In this document: piece by piece, positions 1 to 5,558 of the stretch
Position numbering within the stretch: position 1 is the first letter of the stretch
Layout of the letters: each line of letters starts with the position of its first letter
Assembly: GCF_943913695.1 (NCBI RefSeq)
Contig: NZ_CALTZE010000165.1
Span: 1 to 6,954 of the forward strand
Direction of reading: 5' to 3'
Source: an uncultured Marmoricola sp.
GTDB lineage: Bacteria; Actinomycetota; Actinomycetes; Propionibacteriales; Nocardioidaceae
Length of the DNA: 6,954 nucleotides
Translations under genes and position numbers: made by a program
The notes under the pieces: generated by a model
What the model was told of the DNA's origin: nothing
Seen by the model: only the letters and a program-made list of their open reading frames with translations
The model's database searches: none

Positions 1-19
1 CCCTGAGGGGGTGGCGCGG

Positions 20-871
20 ATGCGGGCGGTGGCGGAGCGGGTCGAGCAGCTGGTCGGCAGCGCGGTCGTCGCGACGACGCCGGTCGCCGGGGGCGACATC
101 TGTACGGCGACCCGGGTGCGGCTCTCCGACGGGCGCTCGGTGCTGGTCAAGACGCGGGCCAACCCGCCTGAGGACTTCTTCGCCGTCGAGGCCCGCGGGC
201 TGCGCTGGCTCGCCGAGACCGGCGCCCCGGTCGCCGAGGTGCTGGCCGTCGAGCGCGACTGCCTGGTGGTCGGCTGGGTCGAGCCCGCCCGGCCCACCCC
301 CGAGGTCGCGGCGCGCCTGGGCCACGACCTGGCGGCGATGCACGCGACGGGGGCGGCGGCACACGGCGGCATCGACGGCGCCGACGGCTACATCGGCACG
401 CTGCCGCTCCCGGGCAAGCAGGCGGCGACCTGGCCGGAGGCCTACGCCACGACGCGGGTGCTGCCCTACCTCAAGCTGGCCCGCGACCGCGGTCACGTCG
501 CGCGCGAGGACGCCGCGGCCGTCGAGGGCGTCGTACGCCGGATCGTCGAGCTCGCGGGTCCCGAGGAGCCGCCGGCCCGCCTGCACGGCGACCTGTGGTC
601 GGGCAACGTGGTCTGGTCGACGGAGCACGCGACGCTGGTCGACCCGGCCGCCCACGGGGGTCACCGCGAGACCGACCTGGCGATGCTGGCGCTCTTCGGC
701 CTGCCGCACCTGGCGCGGCTCCACGACGCCTACGCCGAGGTGCATCCACTCGCCGACGGCTGGGAGGAGCGGCAGCCGTTGCACCAGCTCTTCCCGGTGC
801 TCGTGCACGCCGCGCTCTTCGGCGGGCAGTACGGCGTCCGCGCGGGCGAGCTGGCGCGACGCTACGCCTGA
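20..871 (+). CDS. Fructosamine kinase family protein (FN3K / YniA-like), 283 aa
   Basis: This is a small-molecule kinase of the fructosamine-3-kinase/ketosamine kinase family. Characterised members phosphorylate sugar-amine (glycation) adducts on proteins in the cytoplasm so that they break down; the substrate here is inferred only. Seen from ATG 20: an ATP-binding Lys44 (VLVKTR), Glu57 in FFAVEARGL, the catalytic loop HGDLWSGN with Asp191 and Asn196, and the metal-binding Asp208 in VDPA, followed by GHRETDLAM with Asp219. Length matches the family (about 280-290 aa). ATG 20 is preferred because GAGGGG at 5-10 lies 9 nt upstream. GTG 11 is also in frame but has the SD touching it, and the frame is open to the left edge, so an upstream start cannot be excluded. 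It is separated from mprA by 60 bp with its own hairpin, so it is probably a separate transcription unit. Confidence 0.88.
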   Translation: MRAVAERVEQLVGSAVVATTPVAGGDICTATRVRLSDGRSVLVKTRANPPEDFFAVEARGLRWLAETGAPVAEVLAVERDCLVVGWVEPARPTPEVAARLGHDLAAMHATGAAAHGGIDGADGYIGTLPLPGKQAATWPEAYATTRVLPYLKLARDRGHVAREDAAAVEGVVRRIVELAGPEEPPARLHGDLWSGNVVWSTEHATLVDPAAHGGHRETDLAMLALFGLPHLARLHDAYAEVHPLADGWEERQPLHQLFPVLVHAALFGGQYGVRAGELARRYA

Positions 872-888
872 GCCGCCACCGGGGCGGC
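872..888 (+). terminator. Short hairpin directly after the fructosamine kinase stop
   Basis: GCCGCC (872-877) pairs with GGCGGC (883-888) across a 5-nt loop, beginning immediately after the TGA stop. There is no T-run, which is common for terminators in high-GC actinomycetes. It lies just upstream of the mprA operator, so it could insulate mprA from upstream transcription. With a stem of only 6 bp it could also be chance. Confidence 0.4.
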
Positions 889-892
889 GTGG

Positions 893-932
893 TCTCAGCC
901 CTCCCTCAGACGGCAGTGGCACCCTGGGGGCG
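893..932 (+). promoter_or_regulatory. Candidate MprA box and leaderless promoter of mprA
   Basis: TCTCAG (893-898) and CCTCAG (904-909) form a direct repeat with an 11-bp period, as expected for tandem binding of an OmpR/PhoB-family dimer. After 10 nt comes CACCCT (920-925), a weak TAnnnT-type -10, then 6 nt to GTG 932, so transcription could begin at the start codon. The repeats would replace the -35, the same placement as a Pho box. The same spacing recurs before pepD (3158-3197), which is the main support. Assignment to MprA is inferred from gene content; mycobacterial MprA is known to autoregulate through two loosely conserved direct-repeat half-sites. Confidence 0.6.
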
Positions 933-1633
933 TGAGTGAGCAGGAGCGGCGGCACGTGCTGGTCGTCGAGGACGACCGGGCGGTGCGGGAGTCGTTGCGG
1001 CGGTCGCTGGAGTTCAACGGCTACCAGGTCTCGACCGCCGCCGACGGCGCCGAGGCGCTGGCCAGCATCGGCGGCATCGACCCCGACGCGGTCGTGATGG
1101 ACGTGATGATGCCGCGCCTGGACGGCCTGGAGACCACGCGGGCGCTGCGCAAGGTCGGCAACAGCGTGCCCATCCTCGTGCTCACCGCGCGCGACGCGGT
1201 CGGCGACCGGGTCGAGGGGCTCGACGCGGGAGCCGACGACTACCTCACCAAGCCCTTCGCCCTCGAGGAGCTGCTGGCGCGGGTGCGCGCGCTGCTTCGC
1301 CGCGTCGCGCCGAGCGACGCCGACCCCGAGGAGCACCTGGCCTTCTCCGACCTCACGATGGACCTCGCCACCCGCGAGGTGCGCCGCGGCGCCCGCCTGA
1401 TCGAGCTGACCCGCACCGAGTTCGCGCTGCTCGAGCTGTTCCTGCGCCGGCCGCGCCGCGTGCTCGAGCGCTCCTTCATCCTCGAGGAGGTCTGGGGTTT
1501 CGACTTCCCCACCACCGCCAACAGCCTCGAGGTCTACGTCGGCTACCTGCGCCGCAAGACCGAGGCCGAGGGCGAGCCGCGTCTGCTGCACACCGTGCGC
1601 GGCGTCGGCTACGTGCTGCGCGAGAGCTCGTGA
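932..1633 (+). CDS. mprA: OmpR-family response regulator, MprA-like, 233 aa
   Basis: DNA-binding response regulator of an envelope-stress two-component system. The receiver domain (about 8-120) shows acidic pocket Glu13/Asp14, phosphoacceptor Asp57 in VVMDVMMPRLDG, Thr85 in LVLTARD and Lys107 in DDYLTKPF. The C-terminal winged helix (about 138-230) has LTRTEFALLELF from 159, EEVWGFDF and HTVRGVGYVLRE. The sequence matches what I recall of mycobacterial MprA very closely, including RAVRESLRRSLEFNGY and LEVYVGYLRRKTEAEGEPRL, well beyond generic OmpR similarity. GTG 932 fits a leaderless transcript. An alternative is GTG 956, which has GGAG 9 nt upstream but would trim the first beta strand. The stop overlaps the mprB start (GTGA), implying translational coupling. 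In the known system the phosphorylated regulator activates its own operon, pepD and sigma-factor genes. Confidence 0.93.
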   Translation: MSEQERRHVLVVEDDRAVRESLRRSLEFNGYQVSTAADGAEALASIGGIDPDAVVMDVMMPRLDGLETTRALRKVGNSVPILVLTARDAVGDRVEGLDAGADDYLTKPFALEELLARVRALLRRVAPSDADPEEHLAFSDLTMDLATREVRRGARLIELTRTEFALLELFLRRPRRVLERSFILEEVWGFDFPTTANSLEVYVGYLRRKTEAEGEPRLLHTVRGVGYVLRESS

Positions 1634-3225
1634 GCGCGACCGACCACCCCGGTGGGGACGACGCCGCGACCGCCGGTCGTCGCGGCGCCTGGCGCTACCG
1701 GCGCTCGCTGGCCAGCCGCGTCACCCTGCTGACCACGATCGCGGTCGGGCTGGCGGTGACGGGCGTGGCCTTCGCGGCGTACGCCACGGTGCGGATGCAG
1801 ACCTTGCAGAGCCTCGACGACTCGCTGCGGTCGCGCGCGGCGCAGGCCGCCCACACCGACACCCTCGAGGTGCTGCAGCGCCAGCAGGTGCCGCCGTGGA
1901 TGCTCGGCGCCGCCGACGTCAAGATCCTCTTCCTCGACTCCGGCAGCGGCCTGATCCAGAGCGCCGACGGCCAGACCAGCGCCACGCTCGGCTACCTGCC
2001 CGAGGCGCGGGTCGCGCTGGGCCAGCAGAGGGACTCCGCGCGCACCGCGCTCATCGACGGCGAGCGCTACCGGGTGGTGGCCGTGCCCGCGCAGCCCGGG
2101 CAGGCGCTGATCCTGGCGCAGTCGCTGCAGCCGACCGACCGCATGCTCGACAAGCTCGGCCTGGTGATGCTGCTCTTCGGCGTGCTCGGCATGGTCTCGG
2201 CCGGGCTGGCGGGCTGGGCAGTGGCGCGCAACGGTCTGCGCCCCGTACGCCGCCTGACCCACGCCGTGGAGCGGATCGCGCGCACCGAGCAGCTGCGCCC
2301 GATCACGGTCGAGGGCAACGACGAGGTGGCCCGGCTCTCGGTCGCCTTCAACGCCATGCTCGGAGCGCTCTCGGCCTCCCAGCAGCGACAGCGACAGCTC
2401 GTCGCCGACGCCGGCCACGAGCTGCGTACGCCGCTGACCTCGCTGCGCACCAACCTCGACCTGCTCGCGCAGGCCGAGTCCTCCGACCACCTCTCCCGCG
2501 AGGCCCGCGCCGAGCTGCTCGACGACGTGCGCGCCCAGATCAACGAGCTCACCCAGCTCATCGGCGACCTCACCGAGCTCGCCCGCGAGGACCCCGCGAC
2601 CCCCGCCGAGGAGCCGGTCGAGCTCGCCGCCGTGGTCGCCCAGGCCGTCACCCGCGTACGCCGACGCACCACCACCGTCACCTTCGACGTGCGCACGCGT
2701 CCGTGGTGGGTGCTCGGCGACCCCGCGGCGCTGGAGCGCGCCATCACCAACCTGCTCGACAACGCCGTGAAGTGGAGCCCCGTCGACGGCGTGGTCACCG
2801 TCGACCTCGCCGAGGGCACCGTGATGGTCGCCGACCAGGGACGCGGCATCGCCGCCGCCGACCTGCCCCACGTCTTCGAGCGCTTCTACCGCAGTGCCGA
2901 CTCGCGCACCATGCCCGGCTCCGGCCTCGGGCTCTCGATCGTCAAGGCGGTCGCCGAGCGCCACGGCGGCGTGGTGCGGGCGGGGTCGGGGCCCGACGGC
3001 GGCGCTGCCTTCTGGTTCCACGTGCCCGGGGCCGCGACACCCCCGCCGCTCGACGGCGCGCCTGCCGCGCCCGGCGTACCCGCGCCCGCACCTGAGACCG
3101 CACGTGAGACCGCACCTGAGACCGCGGCAGCGCGATATTGGCGGAGTCGTAGGGGGCTCCTAGCGGGCTCTCAGGATGGGCCCCCACGATGGAGTCATGA
3201 CCGAGGACAACCGCCGCCCGGGTGA
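1630..3225 (+). CDS. mprB: Membrane sensor histidine kinase, MprB-like, 531 aa
   Basis: Sensor kinase partner of MprA. After a basic cytoplasmic start there is TM1 (about 31-54), an extracytoplasmic sensor domain of about 120 residues, TM2 (about 176-198), a HAMP linker (about 199-250), the HisKA helix with phosphoacceptor His263 in DAGHELRTPLTSL, and the HATPase domain: N box NLLDN (Asn374/Asn378), G1 DQGRG (402-406), F box HVFERFYRS (from 414) and G2 GSGLGL (430-435). GTG 1630 overlaps the mprA stop by 4 bp, and this coupling justifies the start. The catalytic domain ends near residue 467. A 64-residue tail follows: Ala/Pro-rich, then APET/ARET repeats, then an Arg-rich end encoded across the pepD promoter. 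The stop lies 29 bp inside pepD. The tail looks dispensable and may exist only because the frame stays open. Confidence 0.93.
   Translation: MSATDHPGGDDAATAGRRGAWRYRRSLASRVTLLTTIAVGLAVTGVAFAAYATVRMQTLQSLDDSLRSRAAQAAHTDTLEVLQRQQVPPWMLGAADVKILFLDSGSGLIQSADGQTSATLGYLPEARVALGQQRDSARTALIDGERYRVVAVPAQPGQALILAQSLQPTDRMLDKLGLVMLLFGVLGMVSAGLAGWAVARNGLRPVRRLTHAVERIARTEQLRPITVEGNDEVARLSVAFNAMLGALSASQQRQRQLVADAGHELRTPLTSLRTNLDLLAQAESSDHLSREARAELLDDVRAQINELTQLIGDLTELAREDPATPAEEPVELAAVVAQAVTRVRRRTTTVTFDVRTRPWWVLGDPAALERAITNLLDNAVKWSPVDGVVTVDLAEGTVMVADQGRGIAAADLPHVFERFYRSADSRTMPGSGLGLSIVKAVAERHGGVVRAGSGPDGGAAFWFHVPGAATPPPLDGAPAAPGVPAPAPETARETAPETAAARYWRSRRGLLAGSQDGPPRWSHDRGQPPPG
3088..3123 (+). repeat. Three 12-bp tandem repeats in the mprB tail
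   Basis: GCACCTGAGACC, GCACGTGAGACC and GCACCTGAGACC lie head to tail, in frame, and encode APET-ARET-APET. The first and third copies are identical and the middle one differs at one base. Read on the opposite strand they contain TCTCAGG twice and TCTCACG once, resembling the candidate MprA half-site, although the period is 12 rather than 11 bp. Confidence 0.8.
3158..3197 (+). promoter_or_regulatory. Candidate MprA box and internal leaderless promoter of pepD
   Basis: TCCTAG (3158-3163) and TCTCAG (3169-3174) repeat with an 11-bp period, followed after 10 nt by CACGAT (3185-3190, weak -10) and then 6 nt to ATG 3197. Every interval equals that upstream of mprA: 42 bp from the first repeat base to the end of the start codon in both. 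The whole element lies in the mprB coding tail. It would let the protease be induced by MprA separately from read-through transcription of mprAB. The MprA assignment is inferred. Confidence 0.6.
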
Positions 3226-4603
3226 CCCGTCGTACGACGACGAGCCGACCCGCCCCCTCGCCCCGCAGCCTGCACAGTCCGGCCAGCCTGCCCAGGCCGG
3301 CCAGTCCAACCAGTCCGGCCAGCCCGGCCAGCCCGGTCAGCCCGCCGCCGGCCACCACCCCTCCGCCGCCGAGGACACCCGCCGCTTCGACGAGCCGCCG
3401 ATCTGGCAGGGCGCCCCCTTCGCCCAGCCACCGGCCGCCACCGCCCCGCCACGCGAGCGCGGTCGCAAGCGGCTCGTCGCCGGGGTCCTCGTCGCGGCGC
3501 TGGTGGTCGGCGGCGCGGCCGGGGTCGGCGGCGCGGCGGCCTACGACGCCCTCAACGGCGACAGCCCCTCCAGCACCCGCACCGCACCCACCGAGTTCGA
3601 GGCCACGAAGACCTCGGTCGTCGAGGACGGCACCGTCGAGTCGGTCTCGGAGGCCGTGCTCCCCAGCGTGGTCAAGGTCAACGTCGTGGGCCAGCAGGGC
3701 GCTGGCTCCGGCTCCGGCATCGTGCTCAGCGACGACGGCGAGATCCTCACCAACAACCACGTCGTCGAGGGCGCCGAGGACGGCGGCATCTCCGTCAGCT
3801 TCAGCGACGGCAGCACCGCCCGCGCCACCGTCGTCGGCACCGACCCGCTGGTCGACGTCGCGGTCATCAAGGCCGAGGGCGTCAGCGACCTGACCCCCGC
3901 GTCGATCGGCAAGTCCGGCGACCTCAAGGTCGGACAGGCGGTGGTCGCGATCGGCTCGCCCTTCGGCCTCGCCGCCACCGTCACCTCCGGCATCGTCAGC
4001 GCGCTGGACCGCCCGGTCTCGGTCGGCACCAGCCAGCAGGAGCAGGACCCGTTCGGCCAGCAGCAGGGACAGAGCGCTCCGCAGTCGACGACCTACCCCG
4101 CGATCCAGACCGACGCCGCCATCAACCCCGGCAACTCCGGCGGCCCGCTGGTCGACATGTCGGGTCGCGTCGTCGGCATCAACTCCTCGATCCGCACGGC
4201 GAGCGACGCCAGCGGTGGCCAGGCGGGCTCCATCGGGCTCGGGTTCGCGATCCCGATCGACGAGGTGCTGCCGATCGTCAACCAGATCGTGGCCGGCGAG
4301 ACGCCCACGCACGCCCGCCTCGGCGTCTCGGTCGGCGAGCCGCAGACCACCGTGGAGAACCCCACCCCGGGCGCGCTGGTCAGCGAGGTCGTGCCCGGCG
4401 GGTCGGCAGACGAGGCCGGCATCCAGGAGGGCGACGTCATCACCAAGGTCGACGACCACGTCATCGACGGTGCCGACTCCCTGGTCGCGACGATCCGCGG
4501 TCACCGGCCCGGCGACGAGGTCACGCTGACCTACGAGCGCGACGGGCAGACAGGCACGGCCACGGCCGACCTCGGCTCCGACGAGGGCCAGTCGACCTCC
4601 TGA
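3197..4603 (+). CDS. pepD: Membrane-anchored HtrA-like serine protease with PDZ domain, PepD-like, 468 aa
   Basis: HtrA/DegP-type (S1C) protease and chaperone acting outside the membrane on misfolded envelope proteins. Seen: a cytoplasmic N-terminus of about 91 residues rich in Gln, Pro and Gly; basic RGRKR; one TM segment (about 93-117); a trypsin-like domain with catalytic His188 (TNNHVV), Asp220 (LVDVAVIKA) and Ser314 (GNSGGPL), all intact; a Gln-rich insert at about 279-299 before the catalytic serine; and a PDZ domain (about 374-450) starting ARLGVSV. No cleavable signal peptide is evident. ATG 3197 is chosen because it sits exactly like GTG 932 relative to the upstream repeats and gives the typical MTE- start; in-frame ATG 3176 lacks an SD and would fall between the repeats and the -10. 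Order and architecture match mycobacterial mprA-mprB-pepD, where the protease modulates MprAB signalling. Confidence 0.93.
   Translation: MTEDNRRPGDPSYDDEPTRPLAPQPAQSGQPAQAGQSNQSGQPGQPGQPAAGHHPSAAEDTRRFDEPPIWQGAPFAQPPAATAPPRERGRKRLVAGVLVAALVVGGAAGVGGAAAYDALNGDSPSSTRTAPTEFEATKTSVVEDGTVESVSEAVLPSVVKVNVVGQQGAGSGSGIVLSDDGEILTNNHVVEGAEDGGISVSFSDGSTARATVVGTDPLVDVAVIKAEGVSDLTPASIGKSGDLKVGQAVVAIGSPFGLAATVTSGIVSALDRPVSVGTSQQEQDPFGQQQGQSAPQSTTYPAIQTDAAINPGNSGGPLVDMSGRVVGINSSIRTASDASGGQAGSIGLGFAIPIDEVLPIVNQIVAGETPTHARLGVSVGEPQTTVENPTPGALVSEVVPGGSADEAGIQEGDVITKVDDHVIDGADSLVATIRGHRPGDEVTLTYERDGQTGTATADLGSDEGQSTS
3275..3343 (+). repeat. Low-complexity Gln-Ser/Pro-Gly repeat in pepD N-terminus
   Basis: Degenerate triplet-codon repeats of the CAG-(T/C)CC-GGC type encode QSGQPAQAGQSNQSG followed by three QPG-type units (residues about 27-49). 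The segment lies in the disordered cytoplasmic tail before the transmembrane helix. Similar Pro/Gln-rich tails are frequent on actinobacterial membrane proteases, so it is not diagnostic. Its length may vary between strains. Confidence 0.6.
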
Positions 4604-4613
4604 CCCCCCGACC

Positions 4614-4646
4614 CCGCGGCAGGGCGACGAGCCTCGCCCGCCGCGG
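4614..4646 (+). terminator. Strong hairpin 10 nt after pepD
   Basis: CCGCGGC (4614-4620) pairs with GCCGCGG (4640-4646), and GGGCGA (4622-4627) pairs with TCGCCC (4634-4639), leaving A4621 bulged and a 6-nt loop. This gives 13 base pairs, all but one G:C. It begins 10 nt past the pepD stop and is the likely end of the mprAB-pepD transcript. It has no T-tract. Confidence 0.65.
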
Positions 4647-4651
4647 CCCAC

Positions 4652-4695
4652 GCGCCGTACCCCCTCGGAACCCGAGAGCCGGGGGGGTACGGCGC
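4652..4695. terminator. Second hairpin between convergent pepD and tetR
   Basis: GCGCCGTACCCCC (4652-4664) pairs perfectly with GGGGGTACGGCGC (4683-4695), a 13-bp stem around an 18-nt loop; CTCGG/CCGAG (4664-4668 with 4672-4676) offers a competing inner stem. It stands between two converging genes and is symmetrical, so it could stop transcription from either side. On the + strand it is followed by a pyrimidine-rich stretch (CTCTCTGTG) rather than a T-run. The remaining gap to 4738 holds nothing else I recognise. Confidence 0.65.
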
Positions 4696-4738
4696 CTCTC
4701 TGTGACGACCGGCGGCAGGCCCGGGGAGCTGCAGCAGG

Positions 4739-5500
4739 TCAGTCGATGAGCGCCGCCAGGCCGTCGAGGGTGCGGGCCAGACCGAACTCCCACGCGTGCC
4801 GGGCACTCCACGCCGCGCCCTGAGCCTCCCCGGCAGCGGCGCCGACCCGGACGGCCCGCGGATAGGCCGCCGGGTCGAGCACGCGCGCGAGCAGCGGCTG
4901 GTTCGCCGCCCACCACTCGGCGTCGCTCGTCGCCGAGTCGGTCGTGACCCGGGCGGCGTCGTGGGCCGCGCGGCAGTGCGCCTGCACGAACCCGAGCAGG
5001 TGGGTCAGGGCCGCGTCGAGGCGGACGTCGTCGAGACCGGTGCCGTCGAGGGCGGCGAGCTCGTGCTCGTACTTCGCCATCACTCCCGGCCCCAACGGCG
5101 GGCGGCTGAGCGCGGCGACCTCGGTCAGCCAGGGGTGCTGCAGCAGCAGGGCGCGGTTGTCCTCCGCGACCGCCGCGAGTCGGTCCCGCCACGGTGTCGA
5201 GTCGTACCACGGGTCGCGGGGCATCCGCAGGTAGCGCGCGTCGACCATGAGGTCCAGCAGCTCCGGCTTGCCCGGGACGTAGGTGTAGAGCGACATCGCC
5301 GAGACGTCCACCCGCTCGGCCACCGCGCGCACCGTCACCGCCGCGAGACCGTCGGAGTCCGCCAGCTCGAGGGCGGCGTCGACGATGTGGGCGACGCTCA
5401 AGGAGCGCGTGGGGCCGCGGCGTCCGGGCCGCGACGGCTGCTCCCCCCACAGCAGCGCGAGGGTGCGGCTGGGCTCGCCCGCTCCGGTGCTCTCGGTCAT
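4739..5500 (-). CDS. TetR/AcrR-family transcriptional repressor, 253 aa
   Basis: One-component regulator that binds DNA as a dimer and releases it on ligand binding. A roughly 30-residue N-terminal arm containing LALLWG precedes the DNA-binding domain. The helix-turn-helix lies at about residues 55-75 (TVRAVAERVDVSAMSLYTYV, recognition helix about 65-74), followed by PGKPELLDLMVD. The phrase MSLYTYVPGKPELLDLM and the long C-terminal domain are typical of TetR proteins with the tetracycline-repressor-like C-terminal domain (TetR_C_1), as I recall it; the inducer cannot be read from sequence. It is divergent from the VOC gene with only 57 bp between start codons, and a 27-bp inverted repeat there is its likely operator, giving control of both genes. 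ATG 5498-5500 has no SD but is preceded by CAATAT plus 6 nt, consistent with a leaderless transcript. Confidence 0.92.
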   Translation of the reverse strand: MTESTGAGEPSRTLALLWGEQPSRPGRRGPTRSLSVAHIVDAALELADSDGLAAVTVRAVAERVDVSAMSLYTYVPGKPELLDLMVDARYLRMPRDPWYDSTPWRDRLAAVAEDNRALLLQHPWLTEVAALSRPPLGPGVMAKYEHELAALDGTGLDDVRLDAALTHLLGFVQAHCRAAHDAARVTTDSATSDAEWWAANQPLLARVLDPAAYPRAVRVGAAAGEAQGAAWSARHAWEFGLARTLDGLAALID

Positions 5501-5506
5501 GAGGGC

Positions 5507-5535
5507 ATATTGCCACGATCCTTGTACGCCGTACG
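5507..5535 (-). promoter_or_regulatory. Probable promoter of the tetR gene
   Basis: On the minus strand CAATAT (5512-5507) is followed by 6 nt and then the ATG, matching a -10 for a leaderless mRNA. The hexamer 17 bp upstream (5535-5530, CGTACG) is a poor -35 and lies inside the left arm of the inverted repeat, which would allow autorepression. A small palindrome GGCA-TAT-TGCC (5504-5514) surrounds the -10. Confidence 0.45.
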
Positions 5536-5558
5536 CTATACGACGTACACTGTTTGGA
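5522..5558 (+). promoter_or_regulatory. Promoter of the VOC gene, leaderless
   Basis: TTGTAC (5522-5527), an 18-bp spacer and TACACT (5546-5551) form a recognisable -35/-10 pair. Six nucleotides after the -10 stands the A of ATG 5558, so the transcript probably begins at the start codon; no SD is present. This is the best-matching promoter in the window. The inverted repeat 5523-5549 fills the space between and over both hexamers. Confidence 0.65.
5523..5549. promoter_or_regulatory. 27-bp inverted repeat, probable TetR operator
   Basis: The left arm TGTACGCCGTA (5523-5533) and right arm TACGACGTACA (5539-5549) are reverse complements at 10 of 11 positions, around a 5-nt centre CGCTA. Each arm contains a smaller near-palindrome TACGnCGTA (5525-5533 and 5539-5547) 14 bp apart, so two repressor dimers might bind. 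The site covers the VOC core promoter and the -35 region of tetR, the classic arrangement for divergent TetR control. Binding by the adjacent TetR protein is inferred. Confidence 0.75.

Noticed and set aside
1609..3021. 470-codon open frame on the minus strand across mprB
   Set aside because: It is antisense to a clear histidine kinase, has low-complexity Gly/Ala/Arg/Asp/His composition and no domain; open antisense frames are expected at this GC content.
1896..3095. 399-codon + strand frame inside mprB
   Set aside because: Arg/Ala/Pro-only composition in an alternate frame of a well-supported gene.
3176..3178. ATG 3176 as the start of pepD
   Set aside because: It lies directly after the second operator half-site, lacks a Shine-Dalgarno and would put the -10 inside the gene; ATG 3197 matches the mprA geometry.
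2942..4651. 569-codon open frame on the minus strand across pepD
   Set aside because: It is antisense to the protease with intact catalytic triad; the product is repetitive Gly/Asp/Val/Arg sequence typical of a GC-driven shadow frame.
4521..5516. 331-codon minus-strand frame overlapping tetR
   Set aside because: It is a shifted frame of tetR with Arg/Gly-rich composition; the TetR helix-turn-helix is in the other frame.
4796..5557. Upstream extension of the VOC reading frame to 4796
   Set aside because: The extra 254 residues are antisense to tetR and low complexity; the VOC domain begins right at ATG 5558, which has its own promoter.
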